Assembly (NCBI RefSeq): GCF_900291475.1 | Contig: NZ_OLMM01000002.1 | Span: forward strand, 57,182-121,181 | Length of the DNA: 64,000 nt | DNA from: Acidaminococcus hominis | Lineage (GTDB): Bacteria; Bacillota; Negativicutes; Acidaminococcales; Acidaminococcaceae | Direction of reading: 5' to 3' | Program-made: the position numbers and the translations under genes | Shown here: positions 25,315 to 33,762 of the stretch, piece by piece | Position numbering within the stretch: position 1 is the stretch's first letter | How the letters are laid out: every line of letters starts with the position of its first letter | Notes under the pieces: generated by a model | Told to the model about the DNA's origin: nothing | Databases searched by the model: none | The model's input: only the letters and a program-made list of their open reading frames with translations

Positions 25315-26526
25315 TTATAACAGTACTTCGTGAAGGTCAGCCACGCTGGCAAATTGGTCCGGGGACAGAACCCGGCCATAGGCACCGGCGTTGGTGATGC
25401 CCACCACATCCCCAATTTCCAGCCGGGGCAGTTCCAAATCCTCAGCCACCACATCGGCCGCCGTGCACAGGTTCCCAACCAGGGTAACCGTTTCCAGGGC
25501 ACCCGGCTTCTCCCGCAGGGTAAAGAACTGGAAGGCGCCGGCCTCGCTGTAGAGAGGTTCGCAGGCTGCCGGTTCCGGATTGGGGGAATAGTTCTGGACC
25601 AATTGGCCCAAGGACGGCCGGATAAAGCCGTTTAAGGTATTGCTGAGAATCAGGAAGGTTTTCCCGTGGGATTCCTTCCGATCCAGCACCCGGGTCAGAT
25701 ACACCCCGGCCTGGCCTACGGCGTAACGGCCGGTTTCAATGAGCACCTTGGTCTGGGGCATAGCCTTGGCAAAGGCTTCTTCCTGGGGTGCCAGCCCCTT
25801 GGCCAAGGCGTCCAGGTCCAGGGGCTTTTCCGACAGGTTATAGGGAATGCCAATGCCGGACCCCAGATTCACAAAAGCCAGGGGGCGACCCAGCGTTTTG
25901 GCGGTCTCCTGGGCCAATTCCAGTACGTGGCCATAGTAGGCTGCCAACAGCTTCGGATCCAGTTCCTGGCTACGAAGATGGACGTGGATGCCTTGAACGG
26001 AAATCCGGCCGGGCTTCCGATTTTTCAGGTATGCCAAAGCTTGGTCCTGATCCACCCCAAACTTGGAGGCCACCCCAGGGCCTCCGGTAAAAGCAAAGTT
26101 GGGGTTGATGCGGAGCCCCACTTCATAGGTGGTGCTGCGCTCTGCGGCCACTGCTTCCAAAAGCTCCAGCTCGTGCAGACTGTCTGCGATGATGACGGCC
26201 TTGCCCAGGGTCCGTTCCAAATCCTCCCAGGTTTTTCCCGGGGCGGAATAATAGATTTGGGAAGGCGGCATTCCCGCTGCTGCGGCCAGTTCCACTTCCC
26301 GGGCGCTGGCAGCGTCTGCTCCCACCCCTTGGCTGGCAATGGCCTTCACCAGGGGCGGAAAAGGGTTGGCCTTCAGGGAATACAGAAAGCCAAAACGGGG
26401 AAAATGCTGCTGCAGGTTATCCAGTTGGGTCAAGATGGTATCCCGGTGGTACACATAGACGCTGGGATACTTCTTGCCAATATCCCGCAGTTTTTCTCTT
26501 TGTTCCATAATCCAAAATGGTTCCAT
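25315..26526 (-). CDS. Fold-III PLP decarboxylase (LysA-like)
   Basis: A 403-residue alanine-racemase-fold PLP decarboxylase. The Schiff-base lysine is Lys52 in YSLKANP, the phosphate-binding glycine loop is NLGSGIGIPY, and the dimer-contributed catalytic cysteine is in LVGNLCTAAD. GVGADAASAREVELA is the usual second strand. Candidates are diaminopimelate decarboxylase or a secondary-metabolism relative such as the BtrK group. No lysine-pathway neighbours are present, so lysine synthesis is not certain. The upstream leader has an inverted repeat at 26550-26621. Confidence 0.82.
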   Translation of the reverse strand: MEPFWIMEQREKLRDIGKKYPSVYVYHRDTILTQLDNLQQHFPRFGFLYSLKANPFPPLVKAIASQGVGADAASAREVELAAAAGMPPSQIYYSAPGKTWEDLERTLGKAVIIADSLHELELLEAVAAERSTTYEVGLRINPNFAFTGGPGVASKFGVDQDQALAYLKNRKPGRISVQGIHVHLRSQELDPKLLAAYYGHVLELAQETAKTLGRPLAFVNLGSGIGIPYNLSEKPLDLDALAKGLAPQEEAFAKAMPQTKVLIETGRYAVGQAGVYLTRVLDRKESHGKTFLILSNTLNGFIRPSLGQLVQNYSPNPEPAACEPLYSEAGAFQFFTLREKPGALETVTLVGNLCTAADVVAEDLELPRLEIGDVVGITNAGAYGRVLSPDQFASVADLHEVLL

Positions 26527-26549
26527 AAGAATTTTCCCTCTTTCTCGAT

Positions 26550-26621
26550 AAGCCTAAAGAAACAGGTGCGATTTTCCCTTCAGCCTGCTACAATAAAAGA
26601 AATACCGCCTGCTTTAGGCTT
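26550..26621. repeat. Inverted repeat between decarboxylase and MFS genes
   Basis: AAGCCTAAAG (26550-26559) recurs inverted as CTTTAGGCTT (26612-26621), with CAGG/CCTG continuing the pairing on the inner side. It could be an operator or an RNA stem of the decarboxylase leader. Confidence 0.5.
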
Positions 26622-26707
26622 GCGTTTCTAGGATGATTCCCCCTAAGGGGCTATATACTCTATTATAAGATAAAATAATCAAAATTGCATGAAGGGAAGC
26701 TAAAATT

Positions 26708-27910
26708 ATGTCCACACTTACGGCGGCAGCACCGCCCTCCTCTGCTGAGAACCCCACCTCCAAGGCCCGCTACGTACTGGCCCTGGGGCATCTTTGTTCC
26801 GATATCAACCAGGGCTCCCTGGCAGCCCTGCTGCCCTTTCTCATTGCCGCCCACCATTACAGCTACACCACGGCAGCCACCCTGGTCATGGTTTCCAACC
26901 TGGCCGGCTCCATTATCCAGCCGGTGTTTGGCCATATGTCTGACAAGAAGAACCGGCCAGGCTTTATGCTGCTGGGAGTCTCCCTGGCAGCAGGCGGCAT
27001 GGCCCTGACCGGTTACGTTACCAATTTTGCCGGCCTGTGCCTGGCGGTAATGGTCAGCGGTATTGGGGTAGCCCTGTTCCATCCCCAGGCGGCCAAGCTG
27101 GTAAACGCCACCAGCCGCACCGGCAAAAAGGGCGTCAGCATGGGCATCTTTTCCTTTGGGGGCAATTTGGGCTTTACCCTGGGCCCCATTCTCACCACCC
27201 TGGCCATGTCCCTGTGGGGACTGAAGGGAACCCTGCTCTACCTGCTGGGTCCCCTCCTTTTCGGCACGGCCCTGCACCTGTTCTTCCCCAAAGAAGCCGC
27301 AGACGCCAGAACCGGGACGGCTGCAGCCCGGGGACAGGACCAGGCACCCCAGCAGGACGATGTGAAGAGCTTTGCCAAACTCAGCGTGCTGGTAACCCTG
27401 CGCTCCATCGTGTACAGCGGGGTCAGCACCTTCCTGGTGCTGTATTTCATCCACGTGCTGGGCCAGACAGACACCTTCAGCAGCACCCTGCTAAGCATCT
27501 ACTACGCCGTGACTGCTGCCTCTTCCCTCCTGGGAGGCAAATTGGCGGACCTGTGGGGCGAAAAGAAAACCATTGTGTTTTCCTGCACCCTGCTGGCACT
27601 GGGGCTGATGCTGTTTCCCCGGGTACACAGCGTTCTCGCCGCAGGGCTGCTGCTGGTACCCATGGGCATGGGCATCAGCCTGTGCTACAGCTCCCTGGTG
27701 CTCTCCGGCCAGCGTTACCTGCCCAACCATATGGGTCTGGCTTCCGGCGTAACCCTAGGCCTGGCGGTCAGCATCGGCGGCATTGTAGCACCGCTTTTGG
27801 GTAAAATCGCCGATACACGGGGCCTGACGGACACCTACTCCATTATCGGCCTTCTGGCCGTCGTCATCTGGGTCCTGGCCCTGTGGCAGACGCCGCTGAA
27901 AAAAGCCTGA
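26708..27910 (+). CDS. MFS transporter, fosmidomycin-resistance-like
   Basis: A 400-residue major-facilitator protein with 12 predicted helices and a central cytoplasmic loop rich in Ala, Gln and Asp. LGHLCSDINQGSLAALLPFLI at the N terminus and GIGVALFHPQAAKLVN are hallmarks of the Fsr (fosmidomycin resistance) subfamily. GHMSDKKNRP is the conserved loop after helix 2. It probably exports a small amphipathic compound by proton exchange. It is a single gene with a terminator at 27911-27967. Confidence 0.87.
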   Translation: MSTLTAAAPPSSAENPTSKARYVLALGHLCSDINQGSLAALLPFLIAAHHYSYTTAATLVMVSNLAGSIIQPVFGHMSDKKNRPGFMLLGVSLAAGGMALTGYVTNFAGLCLAVMVSGIGVALFHPQAAKLVNATSRTGKKGVSMGIFSFGGNLGFTLGPILTTLAMSLWGLKGTLLYLLGPLLFGTALHLFFPKEAADARTGTAAARGQDQAPQQDDVKSFAKLSVLVTLRSIVYSGVSTFLVLYFIHVLGQTDTFSSTLLSIYYAVTAASSLLGGKLADLWGEKKTIVFSCTLLALGLMLFPRVHSVLAAGLLLVPMGMGISLCYSSLVLSGQRYLPNHMGLASGVTLGLAVSIGGIVAPLLGKIADTRGLTDTYSIIGLLAVVIWVLALWQTPLKKA

Positions 27911-27967
27911 AAAAACTCCCTTCCCCAGTCCTATTGTGCAGGAACTGACGGAAGGGAGCATTTTTAT
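27911..27967. terminator. Bidirectional terminator
   Basis: ACTCCCTTCC pairs with GGAAGGGAG, with A- and T-runs outside, between the converging MFS and MalY-like genes. Confidence 0.8.
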
Positions 27968-27979
27968 TTACTGGCCCTT

Positions 27980-29167
27980 TTACAGCCCTTTGGCCGTAAA
28001 GGCGTTTTTCAGCTGGGTAAAAGCCTGTTCCACCACCACTTTGGGGCAAGCCAGGTTGAACCGTTCAAACTGGGCAGTTGCAGGTCCGAAGATTTTCCCG
28101 GAGTCCAGCCACAGTTTGGCATCGTCCACCACCAGCTGTTCCAGTTCCTCATCGGTAAGGCCATAGCCAGAGAAATCAATCCAAACCAAGTAGGTGCCTT
28201 CGGGCTCCACAAAGGTGGCCTTGGGGAAGTTTTCTTGCACAAAGTTCCGGACAAATACCATGTTCTGGTAAATGTACTGGTTCAGTTCCCGCACCCACTG
28301 GGCGCCTTTGGTATAGCAGGCTTTCACGGCTACCTGACCCATGATGCTGCCCTGGCTGTAGCCGGCAGCAGCGTTGGCCTTTTTGTAGGCCTGCCGCAGG
28401 GTTTCATCGGGAATGATGATATTGGCAGGCTGGAAACCGGCCACGTTGAAGGTTTTGCTGGGAGAAGTAAAGACCACCAGGTTCTTGTGGAATTTTTTGT
28501 CCAGGGTAAAAAAGCTGGTGAAATGGAAACCCGGATAAATAAAATCGCAATGGATTTCGTCATCCAGGATAATCACGTGATGGGCCAGGCAGATTTCTCC
28601 CAGGCGCTGGAGTTCTTCCGCAGACCACACCCGGCCTACCGGGTTATGGGGATTGCACAGCAGGAATACCTTTACGTTGTGGTCAATAATTTTCTGTTCA
28701 AAATCCGCAAAGTCTATGGTGTAGCGGCCGTTCTCATAATGAAGCTGGTTGTTCACAAACACCCGGCCATTGTCCTCAATGACTTCTTTAAAGGGATAGT
28801 ACACCGGCTGCTGGATCAGGATGGCGTCCCCGGGCTGGGAAAAGGCCTTCACCGCCGTAGCCAGGCCGTACACCACCCCGCAGCCCAGGGTCACCCACTG
28901 GGGTTCAACGGTGTAGCCGTGCTGGGTGGAGAACCAATGGTTCAGGGCTGCAAAGTATTCTGCGTCCGGGTCCGTATAACCAAAAATTCCATGGTCAATC
29001 CGTTGGTGGAAGTTTGCCAGAATTTCCTCAGGCAGGGCGAAGTCCATATCTGCCACCCACATGGGCAGCAGGTCCGTGCGGCCCTTGCGCTGCAGGCCAA
29101 AGTCGTATTTCAGGCAGCTGGTGCCTTTGCGGTCAATGATCTGGTCAAAATTATATTTGTTTGCCAT
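27980..29167 (-). CDS. MalY/PatB-type PLP aminotransferase (cystathionine beta-lyase)
   Basis: A 395-residue fold-I PLP enzyme. The cofactor lysine is in TSPSKTFNVAGFQ (about residue 238), with LLCNPHNPVGRVW and LDDEIHCDF before it, and WVADMDF near the N terminus as in MalY/PatB C-S lyases. It would cleave cystathionine or cysteine conjugates to pyruvate, ammonia and a thiol. The ATG at 29167 has AGAGGG upstream; in-frame codons further 5' include the exonuclease terminator hairpin, so they are not coding. Confidence 0.9.
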   Translation of the reverse strand: MANKYNFDQIIDRKGTSCLKYDFGLQRKGRTDLLPMWVADMDFALPEEILANFHQRIDHGIFGYTDPDAEYFAALNHWFSTQHGYTVEPQWVTLGCGVVYGLATAVKAFSQPGDAILIQQPVYYPFKEVIEDNGRVFVNNQLHYENGRYTIDFADFEQKIIDHNVKVFLLCNPHNPVGRVWSAEELQRLGEICLAHHVIILDDEIHCDFIYPGFHFTSFFTLDKKFHKNLVVFTSPSKTFNVAGFQPANIIIPDETLRQAYKKANAAAGYSQGSIMGQVAVKACYTKGAQWVRELNQYIYQNMVFVRNFVQENFPKATFVEPEGTYLVWIDFSGYGLTDEELEQLVVDDAKLWLDSGKIFGPATAQFERFNLACPKVVVEQAFTQLKNAFTAKGL

Positions 29168-29227
29168 AACAAGCCCTCTTTTCCCAGTAAATCCTAGAAT
29201 TTCAATATAATATAGGTATTCTAACAT

Positions 29228-29271
29228 AAAAAGTCCGGCTGATGCAAAATGATTTTGCATCGCCGGACCAT
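29228..29271 (-). terminator. Terminator of the exonuclease gene
   Basis: On minus GTCCGGCGATGCAAAA pairs with TTTTGCATCAGCCGGAC and is followed by TTTTTATG. Confidence 0.85.
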
Positions 29272-29274
29272 TTC

Positions 29275-29940
29275 TTACCACAAAGACAATTGTTCTTCTT
29301 CCGCATGATACCCGGCCCGGCAGACTTCCTTGAAAAAGGCTTCTTCCGTGCCAAATTTGGCCAGGGCTTCCGCCCGCAGGCGGCCATACACCAGCCGGGT
29401 GGCATCTACGTCGCTAAGGGCCCGGTGGGCATTCTCGTTGGTGAGCCCATAGAGCCGGACCATGTCGGCCAGCCTGTGCCCCTGCTCCTCCGGGTGAAGG
29501 GTCTGGGCATAAATCAGGATATCCACGTAGTCATTTAAAATGGGCGTTCCCAAAAGGGCCTGGGACCGGGCTGCCAGGAATTGGGCGTCAAAGCCCACAT
29601 TGTAGCCGAGAAGCAGCCCGTCTCCGACAAACTGGGTGAACTGCCCAAGCACGTCCTGGGCAGCCGGAGCCTCCTGGAGCATGGCGTTGGTAATCCCCGT
29701 AAGCCGGGTAATAAAGGGGGAAACGAACTGGCCTGTAAAATGGGCCTTAGGCTGGAGCAGGGAAGAAAAGGTATCCACCACTTCTCCCTGAACCACCTTC
29801 TCCGCCCCTATTTCAATAAGCCGGTCCCGGTCAGGGTAAAGACCGGTAGTTTCCACGTCCACTACAATATAATTGTCAGGAAAGGCCAATTGGCTTTTGC
29901 CCGTGCTGACAGCAGGCGCCCTGCGGCGTTCTTTGTACAT
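29275..29940 (-). CDS. DEDDh 3'-5' exonuclease (PolIII epsilon-like)
   Basis: A 221-residue exonuclease. ExoI is VVDVETTGL (Asp28, Glu30), ExoII is YNVGFDAQFL, and ExoIII is HRALSDVDATRLVY with the DEDDh histidine and last aspartate. It degrades DNA or RNA from the 3' end; a stand-alone domain of this size may act in repair or in proofreading. The ATG at 29940 has AGAGG seven bases upstream. It is 38 bases from the copper chaperone gene and may share its transcript. Confidence 0.85.
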   Translation of the reverse strand: MYKERRRAPAVSTGKSQLAFPDNYIVVDVETTGLYPDRDRLIEIGAEKVVQGEVVDTFSSLLQPKAHFTGQFVSPFITRLTGITNAMLQEAPAAQDVLGQFTQFVGDGLLLGYNVGFDAQFLAARSQALLGTPILNDYVDILIYAQTLHPEEQGHRLADMVRLYGLTNENAHRALSDVDATRLVYGRLRAEALAKFGTEEAFFKEVCRAGYHAEEEQLSLW

Positions 29941-29978
29941 ACTGCACCTCTTTCTGACCAACGGGCAGCGGGCAGGGA

Positions 29979-30239
29979 TTATCCGAACAAACGAGCCAGG
30001 AATCCCTTCTTTTGTTCATACGGTACGGTCTTGATGTCCGTCACCTGATACCCGGTAGCGTCGATAACCTTACGGACCGCTGCCTCGTCCAGTGCTTGTT
30101 CTGAGACGATTTCTGTCTGTTTCTTCGTGTGGGAAGACGAAACGCTTTTAACCTTAAAGTGATTGCGAATGGCGTCGTTGATATGGCTTTCGCACATACT
30201 GCAAGCCATACCCTCCACACCTACGATACATTTTACCAT
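29979..30239 (-). CDS. Heavy-metal-associated (copper chaperone-like) protein
   Basis: An 86-residue ferredoxin-like HMA domain. The metal site GMACSMCESH supplies Cys13 and Cys16, as in CopZ and P-type ATPase domains. It would carry Cu(I) in the cytoplasm. It has a strong promoter (30312-30339) and a CsoR-like repeat at the start point. The C terminus (EQKKGFLARLFG) is an unusual basic-hydrophobic tail. No copper ATPase is adjacent, so the partner lies elsewhere. Confidence 0.85.
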   Translation of the reverse strand: MVKCIVGVEGMACSMCESHINDAIRNHFKVKSVSSSHTKKQTEIVSEQALDEAAVRKVIDATGYQVTDIKTVPYEQKKGFLARLFG

Positions 30240-30285
30240 GGGAAATCCTCCTTGTGTGACCCAAAGGCCAAACTATTTGGTACCC

Positions 30286-30304
30286 TATACCATCCCGGGG
30301 TATC
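30286..30304. promoter_or_regulatory. CsoR-like operator at the chaperone start point
   Basis: TATACC (30286-30291) and GGGTAT (30298-30303) form an imperfect inverted repeat rich in C and G in the middle, like copper-sensing CsoR sites. It lies just downstream of the predicted transcription start. Confidence 0.45.
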
Positions 30305-30311
30305 TGTATTT

Positions 30312-30339
30312 ATTATAGTAGGTTCCTGGGAAATGTCAA
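30312..30339 (-). promoter_or_regulatory. Promoter of the copper chaperone gene
   Basis: Consensus TTGACA (30334-30339), 16 bases, consensus TATAAT (30312-30317) on minus. Confidence 0.75.
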
Positions 30340-30449
30340 CGAAAAAGTTAGTTTTAGATAACTCAATAATAATTTCCGCCGGAGCTTGTTCATTTGCCCA
30401 GGCTGGCTTATACTTAACCTAGATATTTTCCCTAGGAGGCTATTTTTTC

Positions 30450-31037
30450 ATGAAACCCGAAGTATTATTGGAGATTCTTGCCCAGGCAGGCAAATTGAAA
30501 ACCACCACCCGCCACTGCTTTACAGCACCTGGCCGCAAGGAAAGCGTGGCGGACCACAGCTGGCGCATGGCGCTGATGGCTCTTTTGCTGGCCCAGGACC
30601 CGCCGTATAGCTCACTCAATATGAACAAAGTCATAGCCATGTGCCTGATCCACGACCTGGGAGAAAGTTTTACCGGAGATATTCCCACCTTTGTAAAGAC
30701 AGAGCAGGACCGGACCGAGGAAACCTTTGCCCTGACTAACTGGGTGCAGGAACTGCCTCAGGCCCAGCGCCTCCTATTTACGGAACTCTTTGCAGAAATG
30801 GAGCAGAAACAAACGCAGGAAGCCAAAATTTATAAGGCCCTGGACCGGCTGGAGGCGGTAATCAGCCACAACGAGTCGGACCTGGATACCTGGCTTCCCC
30901 AGGAATATGACCTGCAATACACCTATGGGGCCGAAGACGTAAAGTTTTCCCCCCAGCTGACCCAGCTCAAAAAAGCCATCGATGCCCAGACCACCGCAAA
31001 GATTCAAGCCCAGCGCCAGGGAAAAGATAAAATTTGA
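30450..31037 (+). CDS. HD-domain hydrolase, YfbR-like
   Basis: A 195-residue HD-superfamily phosphohydrolase. Metal ligands are His36 (ADHSWRMA), His68-Asp69 (LIHDLGE) and a later Asp in ALDRLEAVISHNESD. The order matches YfbR-type 5'-deoxynucleotidases, which dephosphorylate deoxynucleoside monophosphates in nucleotide salvage. The ribosome site AGGAGG lies before the ATG. It is a single gene ending at a terminator (31075-31098). The exact substrate is inference from the family. Confidence 0.8.
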   Translation: MKPEVLLEILAQAGKLKTTTRHCFTAPGRKESVADHSWRMALMALLLAQDPPYSSLNMNKVIAMCLIHDLGESFTGDIPTFVKTEQDRTEETFALTNWVQELPQAQRLLFTELFAEMEQKQTQEAKIYKALDRLEAVISHNESDLDTWLPQEYDLQYTYGAEDVKFSPQLTQLKKAIDAQTTAKIQAQRQGKDKI

Positions 31038-31074
31038 TTATAATGTTCGGAAAAAAATTGAAAATCAATCGTAG

Positions 31075-31098
31075 AAGCCCTATACCAGGGCTCCTTTT
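31075..31098 (+). terminator. Terminator of the HD hydrolase gene
   Basis: AGCCC/GGGCT stem with a seven-base loop, then CCTTTTG. Confidence 0.6.
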
Positions 31099-31152
31099 GT
31101 ATTAATTTTAGTTATGTAAACTACAACTGCATGGTTAACCCGAACTACTGTC

Positions 31153-31180
31153 TTGACAACCTGTTTTTTTGTTGTACAAT
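31153..31180 (+). promoter_or_regulatory. Promoter of the panC-panD-transporter operon
   Basis: Consensus TTGACA (31153-31158), 16 bases, TACAAT (31175-31180). Confidence 0.75.
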
Positions 31181-31186
31181 AGCACC

Positions 31187-31315
31187 CGTGAATGTGTATT
31201 TCTAAAGCAGCGTTCCCGAAATGCACAAATAAAACTGAGGCCTGGACCGGCAGCCACAATGACTCTGATCGGCAGGCTCGCCCCCAGGCCGTCCCAACCA
31301 GAAAGGATGTTTGAA
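31187..31315 (+). promoter_or_regulatory. Structured leader of panC
   Basis: About 130 bases lie between the promoter and the panC ATG. GGCCTGG and CCAGGCC near 31239-31291 can pair, with an inner GCC/GGC stem. Pantothenate operons of Firmicutes often carry the Rfam pan RNA motif here; a match cannot be claimed without a covariance search. Confidence 0.4.
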
Positions 31316-32167
31316 ATGCAGCTGATTCGAACGGTAAAGGAAATTCAGGAATTCGTCAAGACCTGTAAGGCAGAGGGGAAATCCATTGGCCTGGTACCCA
31401 CCATGGGTGCCCTCCACGAAGGCCATGCATCTCTGATTGCAGCGGCCCACAAGGAAAACCAGGTGGTTATCGTCAGTGACTTCGTAAATCCCACCCAGTT
31501 TGGGCCCAACGAAGACTACGATGCCTATCCTCGGAAACTGGAAGCGGACAGCAAGGTTGCAGAAGCAGCCGGTGCCACGGTGCTGTTTGCTCCCTCCCCC
31601 GCTGAAATGTACCCCCATAAGGATATGACCTGGGTAGAGGTCACCGGCAATGTCACCAAGGTGCTGTGCGGCCGTACCCGTCCCATCCATTTCCGGGGCG
31701 TTACCACGGTGGTTTCCAAACTGATGCATCTGTCCCAGGCAGACCGGGCTTACTTCGGCCTGAAAGACGCCCAGCAGACGGAAGTGCTGCGGCGCATGGT
31801 AGAAGATTTGTTTATGCCGGTAGAACTGCGGATTATGCCCATTATCCGGGAAGCCGACGGACTGGCCAAGAGCTCCCGGAACGTGTACCTGTCTCCGGAA
31901 GAACGGAAGGCCGCTTTGGTCCTGTCCCGGAGCCTGAAACACGCCAAAGAAGCCTTTGACAAGGGAGAACGCAGCAGCGCTGCTCTCCTAAAGCAGGTAA
32001 AAGACGAAATCTCCGCTGAACCCCTGAGCAATATTGACTATGTGGAAATGTACGGTATGCCCGGCCTGACCGAAGTGGAAGAAACCATTTCCGGCCGTGT
32101 GCTGCTGGCTGTTGCCGTGAAATTTGGCACCACCCGTCTGATTGATAACGTAGTATTGGAGGCCTAA
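31316..32167 (+). CDS. panC: Pantothenate synthetase (pantoate-beta-alanine ligase)
   Basis: A 283-residue ligase of the HIGH-motif fold: VPTMGALHEGHASL at about 28-41 gives the two histidines of the adenylate site, and FVNPTQFGPNEDYDAYPR and SSRNVYLSPEE are family blocks. It joins pantoate and beta-alanine using ATP. The ATG at 31316 was chosen because AAAGGA lies eight bases upstream; upstream in-frame codons lie in the leader. It is followed by panD (4 bases) and a transporter (20 bases), giving one operon. Confidence 0.96.
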   Translation: MQLIRTVKEIQEFVKTCKAEGKSIGLVPTMGALHEGHASLIAAAHKENQVVIVSDFVNPTQFGPNEDYDAYPRKLEADSKVAEAAGATVLFAPSPAEMYPHKDMTWVEVTGNVTKVLCGRTRPIHFRGVTTVVSKLMHLSQADRAYFGLKDAQQTEVLRRMVEDLFMPVELRIMPIIREADGLAKSSRNVYLSPEERKAALVLSRSLKHAKEAFDKGERSSAALLKQVKDEISAEPLSNIDYVEMYGMPGLTEVEETISGRVLLAVAVKFGTTRLIDNVVLEA

Positions 32168-32170
32168 GTC

Positions 32171-32554
32171 ATGCTGTATCAAATGTTCCATGGCAAAATC
32201 CACCGTGCTACCGTGACGGAGGCCAACCTGAACTATATGGGCAGCATTACCATTGACCAGAATCTCCTGGACGCTGCCGGCATTCTCCCCGGAGAACGGG
32301 TGCAGATTGTCAACAACAACAATGGGGCCCGTCTGGAAACCTACACCATCCCCGGCGCCCGGGGCACCGGCGTCATCTGCCTGAATGGGGCTGCGGCCCG
32401 GCTGACCCAGGTAGGTGATACGGTAATCATTATCGCCTATGCCCAAATGGAAGAAGCCGAAGCCCGGAGCTTTGTGCCCAAAGTGGTGATGGTGGACGAA
32501 AACAATCACCCGGTAAAGGTCCGGGGCCAGGAAGCCGAACGGGAAATCAGCTGA
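32171..32554 (+). CDS. panD: Aspartate 1-decarboxylase proenzyme
   Basis: A 127-residue pyruvoyl-dependent decarboxylase. Self-cleavage is at Gly24-Ser25 (NYMGSITID), creating the pyruvoyl group on the alpha chain. NGAAARL and the tail PKVVMVD are conserved. It makes beta-alanine from aspartate, the second substrate of PanC, whose gene ends three bases upstream. Its activation may need a maturation factor not visible here. Confidence 0.96.
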   Translation: MLYQMFHGKIHRATVTEANLNYMGSITIDQNLLDAAGILPGERVQIVNNNNGARLETYTIPGARGTGVICLNGAAARLTQVGDTVIIIAYAQMEEAEARSFVPKVVMVDENNHPVKVRGQEAEREIS

Positions 32555-32573
32555 GCCCGGAAGGAGGACCCCT

Positions 32574-33539
32574 ATGCTGGATAAACTCGTTCATTTTTGT
32601 ACCCGTTATATGTCCGCTGGCGTTATCCTCATTGGGATCTTGGGCATTGTAGAGCCGGCTTTGCTGAAGCCTTTGGCTCCCCGGATTCCCCTGTTCCTGG
32701 GCATTATCATGTTCGGTATGGGCATGAGCCTGACCCCCAGCGACTTTAAGGCAGTGCTGTCCCGGCCCAAAAGCGTGGCCATCGGCTCCCTGCTGCAATT
32801 TACCATTATGCCCCTGGTAGCCTATGTCCTGATTCACCTGTTCCAGCTGCCCCCAGCCATTGCCATTGGCGTGGTACTGGTCGGCTGCTGCCCCGGCGGT
32901 ACAGCTTCCAACGTAATCAGCTACATTGCCCATGCAGATGTGGCCCTGTCCGTATCCATGACCATGGTCAATACCCTGCTGGCTCCTGTGGTAACGCCCT
33001 TTTTGGTGTGGCTGATAGCCGGCACCTGGGTGCAGATCAGCTTTGTCTCCATGATGCTTTCCATCGTGCAGATGGTGCTGCTGCCCTTAATTCTGGGGGT
33101 AGCCCTGAATACCCTGTTCCCTGCCAAGGTCCAGAAGGTCATCCGGATTATGCCCATGCTGTCCGCGCTGGTGGTTATTCTCACCGTGGGCTGCGTGGTA
33201 TCCCTGTCCGGCAAAGCCATTGTAGAAAATGGCCTGGTAATCCTGGCAGTGGTAATTCTCCACAACCTGTGCGGGATGCTGCTGGGCGGTTTCTTCGCCA
33301 AGCGCTTTGGTCTGAATACGGCCCAATGCCGGGCTATGACCATTGAAGTTGGCATGCAGAATTCTGGTCTGGCCTCCACCCTGGCCCTGATGTATTTCAC
33401 CGCAGTGGGCGGTATTGCCGGTGCCATCTTCTCGGTGTGGCACAATGTCAGCGGTTCCCTGTATGCTTCCTACTGTATTGGCAAGGACGAAGAAGAAGAC
33501 CTGGCCTACCAGGAAGCAGACGCTGAAGTCAATAAATAA
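32574..33539 (+). CDS. BASS-family sodium symporter, PanS-like
   Basis: A 321-residue transporter of the bile-acid:sodium symporter family, about ten helices, with the discontinuous-helix motif CCPGGTASNVISYIA and EVGMQNSGLASTLA. PanS of Salmonella, in this family, imports ketopantoate or pantoate. Its location right after panC-panD, and the absence of panB and panE in the window, make a pantoate/ketopantoate importer the best reading. That substrate is inference; other BASS members carry pyruvate or bile acids. The C terminus is acidic and cytoplasmic. Confidence 0.8.
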   Translation: MLDKLVHFCTRYMSAGVILIGILGIVEPALLKPLAPRIPLFLGIIMFGMGMSLTPSDFKAVLSRPKSVAIGSLLQFTIMPLVAYVLIHLFQLPPAIAIGVVLVGCCPGGTASNVISYIAHADVALSVSMTMVNTLLAPVVTPFLVWLIAGTWVQISFVSMMLSIVQMVLLPLILGVALNTLFPAKVQKVIRIMPMLSALVVILTVGCVVSLSGKAIVENGLVILAVVILHNLCGMLLGGFFAKRFGLNTAQCRAMTIEVGMQNSGLASTLALMYFTAVGGIAGAIFSVWHNVSGSLYASYCIGKDEEEDLAYQEADAEVNK

Positions 33540-33585
33540 GTTTTTGCCAAAAGGCTTTGGAGGCTTTTCTCCAGCCCCTTTTCCA

Positions 33586-33618
33586 GGCAGCTGGCCTTGT
33601 GCCGCTGCCTGTTTTTTT
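33586..33618 (+). terminator. Terminator of the pan operon
   Basis: GGCAGC pairs with GCTGCC across a 12-base loop and is followed by TGTTTTTTT. Confidence 0.8.
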
Positions 33619-33657
33619 GTCTCCTTTTGCCCATTTTGTGACAATTTGGGGAGAACT

Positions 33658-33686
33658 TTGCTTTTTCCCGGTAAATTTCCTACAAT
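33658..33686 (+). promoter_or_regulatory. Promoter of the SGNH hydrolase gene
   Basis: TTGCTT (33658-33663), 17 bases, TACAAT (33681-33686). Confidence 0.55.
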
Positions 33687-33762
33687 ATATTAAGCAGTAC
33701 TTGACGCACACGTCTTACAAACACTGCCCGCAATTTCTAAAAAAGTTGAGGTATAAGATACT

